Source: Odobenus rosmarus divergens
Taxonomy: Eukaryota; Chordata; Mammalia; Carnivora; Odobenidae
Length of the DNA stretch: 64,000 nt
NCBI RefSeq assembly: GCF_000321225.1
Contig: NW_004452110.1
Location: forward strand, 165,705-229,704
Reading direction: 5' to 3'
Shown here piece by piece: positions 1 to 9,679 of this stretch. The position numbers and the translations under genes are program-made. The notes under the pieces were generated by a model. That model saw only the letters and a program-made list of their open reading frames with translations, had not been told where the DNA came from and made no database searches. Each line of letters starts with the position of its first letter. Positions within the stretch are counted from its first letter, which is position 1.

Positions 1-591
1 GAGCCCCTTGGAAATGTTGGCCTGATATCTTGCCTACGGAGTTCCCAGTAGCCTTACCAGGTGAATAAAGAATTCCTGGCAGGTATAGGAACCTCAGGAT
101 ATTTTGGGGATCTTGGGAAGAGAGGAATTCACCCAAATGGACAGGTATTACAGGCGAATCTGATGGTAAGTATTTGACTTAGCTTCTGGCTTCAAGAGGC
201 TGTTAAAAGTTTAATCTGAAATTCCCTATGAAAGGTTCCAGCAAAGCAAGTTTTTAAAAACTTATATGGTCAATTCTTGGTGCACTTTTGTAAATAATTA
301 GGCCAAGTTTGTTAAAATTGGACTTATTTTACAAACAAATTCATCCTAATTTGGCCATCTTTGGCAGAAATGAGGGTGATTTTAGAGAGAAAAATATATG
401 TTTCAGTAACATACCTTTATGGATGTTAGGTTCTATTTTGATTAATTGTCTTTGAATGTTTCTTTGCCTTTAAAACTGGGCTGGCGCCTTCTGGTTTCCT
501 CAAATATCTGGCGATGACTCTCCAAACTAGGTTTCCAACTTTTTCCCATTCTCTTGAGTTGGAATCATTGAGAACTAAAACTGCCCCTTTT

Positions 592-786
592 GGCGCCTGG
601 GTGGCTCAGTCGGTTAAGCGTCTGCCTTCGGCTCAGGTCACGATCTCCGGGTCCTGGGATCGAGCCCCACATCGGGCTCCCTGCTCAGCTGGAAGCCTGC
701 TTGTCCCTCTCCCTCTGCCTGCCACTCTGCCTACTTGTGCTCTCTCTCTCTGTCAAATAAAGAAATAAAATCTTAAAAAAAAAAAT
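592..786 (+). mobile_element. CAN SINE (tRNA-Lys type)
   Basis: It starts GGCGCCTGGGTGGCTCAGTC and ends in an A-rich tail. It is flanked by perfect 14-bp duplications (AAACTGCCCCTTTT) at 578-591 and 788-801. Confidence 0.95.
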
Positions 787-1186
787 CAAACTGCCCCTTT
801 TCCCGAACCCCTGCAAACTGAAGCTGGATAATTTGAGGTTAAATTGCTACAGTAGTTCACAGATAGTCCATCTTCATACCTGTTTTTCTGCGGACCAGTC
901 ATAAAGATCACCAGGGACTTTTGAACTACTATCTAGAAAAATCCATCAGATTACCACTGCCTGCTCCCACTCCATCTGAGGATGCTTTGAACCTGACATC
1001 TGGAAATCTCATTGGCAACACTTGGGACTCAGACGCTAAATTTATAATTTGCCGCAACCATTAGCCTGTGTTTTACTTTGTTTCCATAGAAATCCTCTGT
1101 TAATTACCTCATCACTTGCACAACCTAGGCCTAACTTGGAGAGCCCACTTGCAGAAATGAGACACCTATTTAACTGACCAATTCTT

Positions 1187-1384
1187 TTTTTTTTAAGATT
1201 TTATTTATTTATTTGACAGAATGAGAGAGCAGGAGAGCACTAGTAGTGGAAGGGGCAGAGGAAGAGAGAGAAACAAACTCCCCGCTGAGCAGGGAGCCCG
1301 ATGTGGGGCTCGATCCCAGGACCCTGGGATCATGACCTGAGCTGAAGGCAGACGCTCAACAACCGAGCCACCCAGGTGCCCCTG
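1187..1384 (-). mobile_element. CAN SINE
   Basis: T-rich 5' end and inverted SINE head (GAGCCACCCAGGTGCCCC). The duplication AACTGAC(C/T)AATTCTT lies at 1172-1186 and 1385-1399. Confidence 0.93.
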
Positions 1385-1539
1385 AACTGACTAATTCTTA
1401 AGACTAAGACTAGCTCATGAAATTTAGAGTAGGATTTTTACCTAAGATTCAGAATAGAGCAGTTAAACTCCAGCTAAGAGGAAATAATTGTTGATCTATG
1501 ATGTTTTTCTAAGAAAAAAAATGTGTCAAAAGGGGAGAA

Positions 1540-2346
1540 TGTTAATTCCTGATCATACCACAAGGACTTTTGATAAAAATTTATTCCAGATATGGGACAG
1601 AGTCTCATACATGCCTCCCAAGTATGATAAATTAAGTCAGAGGGCTCCATGATGCTGAAAACAAGCTAATCATAATAAATACTGGACTCTTTTTCTGGAT
1701 TCCCTAAGGGATTAAATCATTGTTACAGGACTAGTATTTGGATTTATGTAATAATTAAATTGGTTTCTGAATATTTTGGTCATGCAAAATGTACAAATTA
1801 AGCCAAATATTTCCAGCAAGGTGCAAAGCTATTTCCTTCCTCCAACCCAACTTTTGCCCCTCTTTGTCAGAAAGTAGCTGAGATGGGTTGTCACCCTGTT
1901 CCCCATGATCAAAGAATTATAAATGGGAATGGGGACTTGAACCCAGACATATGCTTCTTTATTCATGTAAACCTTCACTAGGCAGGCTTTTTCTCCGTTA
2001 TAACACGCTGCTCATAGGCCCATTCCTCCACAGCCTTGCAAGAATTATTAAACTTGTAGTTTGGGTTTTTGCCCCCAATACTAGCTATAGGAACCAAGGA
2101 GGGAGGGCACTTGATAATGTTCATTTTGCAGACACAAGGTCAACATGTAACATACCAGGACCACTGGTTAGAACCCAGATGTCCAAAACGGCGCACAGTC
2201 TCAAAGGTTTCCAGTCTCCCCTTGAAAGGTTTCAAGGGTCAACCAGTTTTTGCCCTAACCCCCACATACCTGTCTCTAGGTTCAACAAAGACAAGGCAGA
2301 CTAGATTGGGGGCTGATCCCCAGTCTTCTCATTGGGTTACTCGTTT
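1540..2346 (+). mobile_element. Possible endogenous retrovirus LTR remnant
   Basis: A purine tract AAAAGGGGAGAA (near 1529-1540) is followed directly by TG, as at the junction between a polypurine tract and a 3' LTR. The following 0.8 kb is AT-rich with an ATTAAA signal near 2046. No second LTR and no intact retroviral frame are visible. It is tentative; 1-1530 may be the decayed internal part. Confidence 0.3.
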
Positions 2347-2742
2347 GTTTTTTTTTTTAAGATTTATTTATTTTATTTATTTATTTATTTATTTTTAAGA
2401 TTTTATTTATTTATTTGAGAGAGAATGAGAGATAGAGAGCATGAGAGGGAAGAGGGTCAGAGGGAGAAACAGACTCCCTGCTGAGCAGGGAGCCCGACAC
2501 GGGACTCGATCCCGGGACTCCAGGATCATGACCTGAGCCGAAGGCAGTCGCTTAACCAACTGAGCCACCCAGGCGCCCCATAAGATTTATTTATTTTAGA
2601 GAGAGAGAGAGCATGCACATGAGCAGGGGGAGGGGCAGAGGAAGAGGGAGAAAAGCAGACTCCCCAGTGAGCAGGGAGCTGGACACAACCTGAGCAAAAA
2701 CCAAGAGTCAGACGCTCAACCAACTGAGCCACCCAGGCGCCC
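2347..2742 (-). mobile_element. CAN SINE interrupted by a second SINE
   Basis: The outer element's T-rich tail begins about 2347 and its body resumes at 2581-2742. Flanking copies of GGG(T/C)TACTC lie on each side. Confidence 0.85.
2376..2580 (-). mobile_element. Inner CAN SINE nested in the tail of another SINE
   Basis: It is flanked by a perfect 18-bp duplication (TAAGATTTATTTATTTTA) at 2358-2375 and 2581-2598, derived from the outer SINE's tail. Confidence 0.92.
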
Positions 2743-2825
2743 CTGGGCTACTCTTCTGATAGTAAAACTTTCTCTGCTTCCAACCTGATGACTCATATTG
2801 GCTTACAGTGCATTAGACCCAAGGA

Positions 2826-3500
2826 TCTGATTCCAGGGTTTGGTAACAACTTTACTGAGATGTAATTGATATGTAACATTGTGTAAGTTTAAAGTATATA
2901 ATGTATGATTTGATAATGTTATGTATTGCAAAATGAGGTTGCTCTTGTTCAGTTTTAAAACTTCTTTGTAGATTGTGGATAACAATCCTTTATCAGATGT
3001 GTCTTTTGAAAATATTTTCTTTTAGTCTATGGCTTGTCTTCTCATTCTCTGGACATCTAGTAAGTTTTAAATTTCATATGTTCTAATTTAAATTTAGAAT
3101 ATACTTTTGATTGTCTTTTTTTAAAGATTTTATTAGAGAGTGAGCAAGCACAAACAGGGGAGGTGAAAAGGGAGAGGGAGAAGCAGACTCCCCGCTGAGC
3201 AGGGAGCCCAATGTGCGGCTCGATCCCAGGACCCTGAGATCATGACCTGAGCTGAAGGCAGACGCCAAACCGACTGAGAGACCCAGGTGCCCCTTGATTG
3301 TCTTTTATAACTTGTAGATATTGTTAAAACTTTTCATTCATCCATTTGTCAACTTTTTCATCTATTTTCTTTAACATATGAAGCTATGTTAAACTAATTG
3401 TCTGATAACTCGCTCATCTGGATCATCTATGGGTCTACTTTTTCTTTCCCTACTTCATTATGGTCACATTTTCCTCTCAGTGTGTCTGTAAGTTTTTTAT
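2826..3500 (-). mobile_element. Old L1 3' UTR/ORF2 remnant
   Basis: Resembles the inverted 3' end of mammalian-wide L1 (tract around TTTACTGAGATGTAATTGAT). It is interrupted by the SINE at 3120-3293. The right end is uncertain. Confidence 0.55.
3120..3293 (-). mobile_element. CAN SINE inside L1 remnant
   Basis: The duplication TTGATTGTCTTTT lies at 3107-3119 and 3294-3306. The body is inverted CAN SINE. Confidence 0.93.
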
Positions 3501-3933
3501 TGTGTGCTAAATCTTCAGGATGGAAAGTGTGGGAAACTCCAGACCCCAACATTCTGGAATAATAAAAATAACCGTACTTCAAAGTTTTCAAAGCACTTCC
3601 CATGTATTGTATCTTTTGACTTTCCTCATTCTACCTGCCACCAACCAGGATAACTATAAGAAGAAGTTATCTCTGCCAAGAGATTTTATAAAGGCCCTGG
3701 CCAGAGACTTGGAGACATGAGTCTCCATCCAAGTCTTTGAGGGCGGTGTCTCTGTCTACAGTCTCAGGATGCCCTCTGCCCCTTGGTGGGGGTGTGGTCA
3801 GTTATGACCTCACAATCAATGACCCCTGTCTTCCTGGGCCATGGCCACCTGTTAGAGGTTACATTTTTTAGCCAACCTTATGGCTGAGTATAGCTGTGAC
3901 AAAGTTCTCATCAACTGAATGTGAAGAGAAGTG

Positions 3934-4158
3934 GGGGCGCCTGGGGGGCTCAGTCAGTTGGGTGTCCAACTCTTGGTTTTGGCTCCGGTCGTGATCTCGG
4001 GGTCGTGGGATCAGGCTCTGCGGTCAGCACAGAATCTGCTTGTCCCTCTCCCTCCCCCAACTTGCGCTCCTGCTGTCTCTTCCTCTCTCCCCCTCACTCT
4101 CCCTCTCAAATAAATAAATAAATAAATTAATTAATTAATAAAACCTTAAAAAAAAAAA
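3934..4158 (+). mobile_element. Older CAN SINE
   Basis: GGGGCGCCTGGGGGGCTCAG head, TTGGGTGTCCAACTCTTGG variant body, and a (TAAA)n/poly-A tail. Duplications are not clear. Confidence 0.9.
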
Positions 4159-4297
4159 GTGATGTGTGTAATTTCCACCCCACTGGCTTAAAAGAAAGGT
4201 GATTGCTCTAACGCCCTCTTTCCCTTCCTTTTACTAAAACAGAGGTGGGCCTCAGAGGCCAGTTTTAAGCATGTAGGTGAGGACAGTGCCCTAGGGT

Positions 4298-4478
4298 AGT
4301 GCTTCTCACACTTCAGTGTGCTTCAAAATTGCCCTGGGAGCTTGGTCAGACGGCTGTGTCCCACCCCCAGAATTTTGAAATCTGGGGTAGGGCCCACGAG
4401 CTTGCATTTCTAACACGTTCCCAGACAATGGTCATGCTGTTGGTCTAGGGACCACAATTTGAAAACTGCTGCTCTAGG
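4298..4478. mobile_element. MER5A-like hAT DNA transposon remnant
   Basis: It begins GTGCTTCTCACACTTCAGTG and ends TTTGAAAACTGCTGCTCTAG, typical of MER5-type non-autonomous hAT elements. Confidence 0.75.
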
Positions 4479-4598
4479 GTAAAGCAGAACAACAAGATGG
4501 AAAGACCCCGGCTACTTAGTGTCAGGATGGAGCAGGGCTGCCCCAGCAATGTGCAAATCTTGCTTTTGGACTGTTATGTAAGAGATCAATATGCCTCC

Positions 4599-4623
4599 TT
4601 TTTTTTTTTTTTTTTTTTTTTTT
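4599..4623. repeat. T25 homopolymer
   Basis: An uninterrupted run of 25 T not attached to a recognisable SINE body. Confidence 0.9.
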
Positions 4624-5237
4624 AAAGCACTGTATATAGTTCAAGCAACTTTGCCTTCACCCCATCAAGGACACAGGTGACTGCCCAGTAGGGAATGGTG
4701 ATCTCTAGGCAGGTTTTGGATCAGTGACAGCGCTCACATTCGATCTTCTTCTTTGGTCTGCAGGTCCAGCTCTCTCTGAAGGAATCACCCCTTCCCCATA
4801 AGCCTGACCTGCAGATGGCAGGCCACAGGGCCCTCGGCCCAGGGCAAAGCCTACTGGACCGGAGATGGAGACCCGACCTGAGAGGTGCCCACCTAGGCTG
4901 GCACATGTGGGCTGGATAAAGCAAACAAGCTTTGGAGGCCTGGTTTGTACACCCCACCCCCACCTCCCTGCCTTCTCTCCACCAACCTGTTTGTATTAAG
5001 ACCTTCTTTCTTCAGTTCCCACACACTCCCTTAAGTGGTTAAGACTGTAGGTAGTAAGTATAAAGTGGATTGTACAGCTTGATTGTAACACAGCAATTTG
5101 ATTTTGTGGAACCAATGCCATGTTTAATGTAGGAGTGTAATTGGCTCCTCATTATTTTTTAAAAAATTGGTGGGTTCATTGTGACTGAGAAGCCCAGCCC
5201 ACCCACCGTGCTTGTCCTCTCTCAAGAGAGAGAAACA

Positions 5238-5264
5238 GAAACACACACACATACACACACACCC
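5238..5264. repeat. (CA)n microsatellite
   Basis: Alternating CA units interrupted once by TA. Confidence 0.9.
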
Positions 5265-6412
5265 ATGGGCAGAAAGCATGGCGCCATGTCTCCTTCCAGG
5301 GCACGCTGTGGTGCGAGAGTTCGCCCGGGGCCAACACTGCTGCTCCTCCACCAGAGGAAGCCAGCCTGGGTGATGCTCTTCCAACTCTGCCTGGATTAGA
5401 AGGACTCGTCCTTGGCTGCTGGAATAGCACCATCCCCCTTCTCCACTGTCTCACCTGAGGTGAGGTACCCTACTGAGTCTCAGGAGACCAGGAGGCAGCC
5501 TTAAACCTTGATTTTGTTTTATCTGTACCTTGAGTTCCTGTGTTCTCAACAAAACCGCTCCTCATTTAGAGGAACAAAAACCTTTGCTGTATTTCCACCC
5601 ACCCCCACCTCCAGAACTAGAAAATTTTACCTCAGTCAGACCTATGACCATGGATCTGCTCTCAGCTGGCCATTATTTTCCTTCTCCTTGGACATCTTTT
5701 GAGCTCTTCTCTTCCATGTGGCTGCCTTAGGCTGCTTGATCTCCCAGCATTCCTCTTTCTTCTGCCTCCATAAGCCACAGGGTGTTTGCATCTCACTTCC
5801 TAATTCATCCCTCATTATATTGAAGTGAATGAATCCATCTATCTGCAACCTCTCTTTCCATGGGTGGTGGGGACCTTTGTTGGCCTCACATCATCTGGCC
5901 TCTAGTGGGCTCCCAGGAAGTGCTTTTTTGGCTAGTTGACTGAAGTCCATCTGATGCCTCATTAGCAGAGGGATTTAGACTTCAGCAAGAAGAGGTCTCT
6001 TGCTCATCTGTGTCCCTTCCTCTCTAGGAAAAGGGGCTAGATAATATATAGGAAGCAGAAAAATTCCCCTCTCCTAAAAATGAAGGAAACTTGGGTCTTC
6101 TCAGAGGTGGGGAGGGGTGACTGGATCTCATGGCCTGCCTTTATCCACAAGAGTCCCTTCTCTTGTGGGGTGTCACCTATTCCTGCCACCACTATCCCAC
6201 TGGCCCAAATGTGGGTGGATAACTCCTTATACTGATAAAAACCATAACGTTGAATCATATCCAGCTAGATCTTGTGGCTAACAGGCCGGAGCTCACCTGA
6301 CTCCAGTTCGTGTTCTATCACAGGGTCTTTCTCTACCCAGCTCCCTATCTCCCTCCAGATGGTGCATGGCATCAGGGGTAATGGGTACATGGCGCTTGTT
6401 ATGTTATTTTTT

Positions 6413-6597
6413 TAAACACTTTATTTATTTATTTATTTATTTATTTGACAGAGAGAAAGAGCACAAACAGGGGGAGTGGCAGACAGAGGGAGAGGGAGAA
6501 GCAGGCTCCCCGTTGAGCAGAGAGCCCAATGTGGGGCTCAATCCCAGGACTCTGAGCCGAAGGCAGCTGCTTAACCGACTGAGCCACCCAGGCACCC
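6413..6597 (-). mobile_element. CAN SINE
   Basis: Inverted SINE with a (TTTA)n tail. The duplication TTGTTA(T/C)GTTATTTT flanks it at 6396 and 6598. Confidence 0.92.
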
Positions 6598-6884
6598 TTG
6601 TTACGTTATTTTTTATAGTATTCTAGATGCTTGAATTATGTATTAAAAGAAAAAAAAGTCCTTAAAAAGATAATGCAAATACACTCTCTGACCTCCACCA
6701 TCTAATATTTTCACTTAGTAACAATGCCCCCAAGCACAGTAAGTAGCACTTAATAACAAATGACTCATGCATTCTTATCTTAAAATGTTGATTCTTGGCT
6801 TGAGTAAAGAACAATGGGAGCAAACTAAGGTGTTGTTCAAAAGTAACAGCCGGGAGAGACATCCCATGTTTGTGGACAGGAAGG

Positions 6885-7440
6885 CTGAACACAGTAAAGA
6901 TGTCAAGTGTCTTCCCATTGGTCTGTGGGTTTAATGCAGTTCCTAGCAAAATCCCAGCTAGGTTTTATGTAGACATAGATGTGATTATTTTAAAACTTAT
7001 ATAGAAGGTCCTTTAAATAGCTCAAACAATCTTGAAAAAGAAAAATAAGGTAGGAGAAATCACTCCACCTGATATTAAGGCCTACTACACAGCTGTAGTA
7101 ACCAGACAGTATGGTATTAGTGGAAGGAGAGACATTGGATCAGTGGACCAGAATCAAGAACCCAGAAGTAGATTTACATAAATTCACTCAACAGACTTTT
7201 CATAAAGGTGAAAAAACAATCCAATGGAGTGACGGTAGACTTTTCTATCTATTAAGTGGCACTGGAGCAATTGAGTATCCATAGGCAAAAAAATGAACCT
7301 TGACCTAAGGGTGACACGTTTTGCAAAAATTAACCAACTGGATCACGGACTTAAATATAAGCAGAAAAACTATAAAACTTTTAGAAGAAAACAGAAGAAA
7401 ATCTTGGGGATCTAGGGCTAGGCAAAGAGTTCTTAAACTT
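6885..7440 (+). mobile_element. L1 ORF2 3' fragment
   Basis: The plus strand resembles the C-terminal part of L1 ORF2, recognisable in pieces such as the stretch from 6935 (CAGTTCCTAGCAAAATCCCA) and the CCAGAAGTAGATTTACATAA block near 7160. It is broken by stops. Confidence 0.75.
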
Positions 7441-7599
7441 GACCTCATCTAGGAGGCTGGATACAGATGTAAGGGTGGGGGTGGGGATGCAGACTGTTGG
7501 CTTGTTCTAGGCTTGGAGATATTCTCGTTCTTCAGGACTGTAAAGAAGCAGTGAAGCATTGGTTGCTTTCCATTTCAAACTGAGAATTACATGATCATA

Positions 7600-8130
7600 T
7601 TCCTTTACTGTCTTCCATCCCCACAACTCTGGGCTCTGTAGAGATCCTGATCCCCAAGGGGGACACATTCACCAGGAAACCTAGTAAGGGGCCCATTGAA
7701 CTGCACCCTGTGGCTGCTGCCTGGGCACTTTAGGATCTTCATAATCAGGAGCCAGAAAGCAAGAGAAGGGGTAATCATCTTGTCGAGGGCAATTGCCTTG
7801 TCAACGGAAGGAGGTAGGGCTGCTTTCACACAATGGGGGCTGAAAGGAATAGGAGTGTAACTCAGGTGACCCACGTGGGTACGTCTTGGTACTTCTTACC
7901 CAACTGTGTCTATGAACAACATAAGCAACTCCAACCTGAAGAGGATATGGTTACCATGGACTCAGACCCCCCAGGAATGAGGATTTGGCTCGTGCCATGG
8001 GGTAAGCCATTGAGACAATAGAAGAGTTGGCAGAGGGCAAGGGGAATTTAGATTGGGTAGTGCAGGAAGGGAATGATGAGTATCAGTTGCAGCCCTGAGG
8101 CCAACTGCAGCAGAGGCTGTGGTCTGTCCT
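7600..8130 (+). mobile_element. Retroelement-derived remnant with dUTPase-like similarity
   Basis: The plus strand around 7628-7735 resembles a retroelement dUTPase-like segment, and 7940-8100 resembles sequence that usually follows it in old mammalian repeats (ancient L1 5' ends or ERV-derived). Stops and indels break it throughout. Family assignment is from memory and uncertain. Confidence 0.4.
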
Positions 8131-9458
8131 ACTAACCTCCCTCTTCTAAGTTTGCCTTCAGGGGATCGATGTAACTTCATGGTAATCATCCAAACTCATT
8201 GTCCTTACATTTATCATTTCTCCAATATGTTTTCAATGCCTGAATTGTTGTACTGGTCAACACCTTCCACCGGCACACCATCCCAGTCACCACTGGGAGA
8301 AGTTTATCAACTGGAAGGCCATCTTGAACCAAGAGCTCTCTGTCCACCATCTCCCCACCAGCTGGGTATTGGTCAACCCAGTTCCAAACCCCCATCCTAG
8401 AGTCTGCTCTCCCAGGACGCTTTTGGTGTCAACTACCACAGGTTGGATCCTCTGCGAAGCAGACATGGAGATCTAGGGTAAGAACTGCAAAACCTGTACT
8501 GGGATGCAGGATGGGACAGAGAAAGCTTTCCGATCATGATGCAGAGCTGATAAAATCCCTGGCAGACCAACAGGGAGTTCTGGAACATAGGTTGCAGGTT
8601 GGAGGAGTCCCTGGGGGTGAGGCAGACATAGGGAATCTCTTGAACCCCCACCTTGCTCAGTCATTGCACAGGGCTTCCCAGAGAAGAGGGCTTGAAAGTT
8701 GAGGCACACCCTGAAGGGATGAATAGCTGGAAGCTGTCCTGAACCGTGTTCCTTGAAGCTGCGCAGAGGATCCTTTTATGAAGGGGGATCCAAATGTGCC
8801 CACAACCCCGTGCCTGTGGCTGGCCATGTTTTTCTTGTGGTGGAGATAGGGCACAGGGGACAGACATTTCAAGCCCCTGCTTATGTCATGTCTGCTAACG
8901 GCCGATTGGTTAGAGCAAATCACGTGGTCTAGCTCTGCCCACCTTAAGGCGGTGGCAAGGGGGGGCTATGCTACAGGGGAGTGAAGAATTAGGACCGATA
9001 ATTTGATCCATACAGGATAAATGTCATAGACTGTCGAGCTCCGGCCATGGCCATTGCTATTATTAGTACCAGTCCAAGAAACCAGGTACCACAGACAACC
9101 CTCAGGAAGGACAAAAGTCAAATTTGGTAACTGGAAGTCAAAATTGCAGCTGCCAGATGGGAAAGTCCAAAGCACAAAGCCACCCCCACAGCATCTACCC
9201 AGAGCCCCTGCAGGACAGCTCCTGGCCGGTGGATCAATAGCAATTTGGGGTGCTAGGGGGGCACCATCTAAGTAACTGAACGTGATGAGAACCGGCTGCT
9301 TCCCAGTCCTTGGGGAAGCACCCGCACCATCCACTTAGTGCTGGAGCCTCGCCATTCTCTGGGCACTCCCATTCCTCCCCTGTCCTTCCTCCTCCTCCAG
9401 CTGGGGCCTGCTCCCGCCTCTTCCACCAGTTCCTCCTGTTCTGAGTGCTCCTGGGAGG
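8131..9458. other. KCNK18 5' flank
   Basis: No recognised gene. The sequence to about 9300 looks like old interspersed-repeat material of unassigned family. The pyrimidine-rich 9360-9458 segment directly precedes the KCNK18 ATG and would include its 5' UTR. No TATA box can be singled out. Confidence 0.5.
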
Positions 9459-9679
9459 ATGGAGGCTGCAGGGCCACCCCCGGCCCAGAGGTGCTTTCGG
9501 GAGGCCCTGGAGAAGCTTTTCCCCCCGCCTCGGCTTCCTCTGCTCCCTGGTGACCTACGCGCTGCTGGGTGCCGTCCTCTTCTTGGCCATTGAGGGCGGC
9601 CAGAACCTGGGGCCAAAAGACCCGGAGTTTGAGGAGTTCTTGGTGGAGCTCTGTGGCATCTCGAAATGCAACAGAACAG
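9459..9679 (+). CDS. KCNK18: KCNK18 exon 1 (N-terminus, M1, start of extracellular cap)
   Basis: The start ATG at 9459 fits the family N-terminus (MEAAGPP here, ME-x-x-GHP in human) and continues to EALEKLFP. The homology then jumps to the other frame at the C6 run 9521-9526, continuing as [17 protein letters not shown]. One C fewer would join the two frames. Without that, translation ends at TGA 9591-9593 after 44 codons. The exon ends with the extracellular cap sequence [11 protein letters not shown], which keeps an N-glycosylation sequon. The donor is G|GTAGGG in phase 1. Confidence 0.88.

Larger units (their letters stand above)
4480..6395. other. Gene-free upstream DNA
   Basis: Apart from the T25 run and the CA microsatellite I see nothing identifiable. 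Open frames here lack protein-like composition. Confidence 0.6.
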
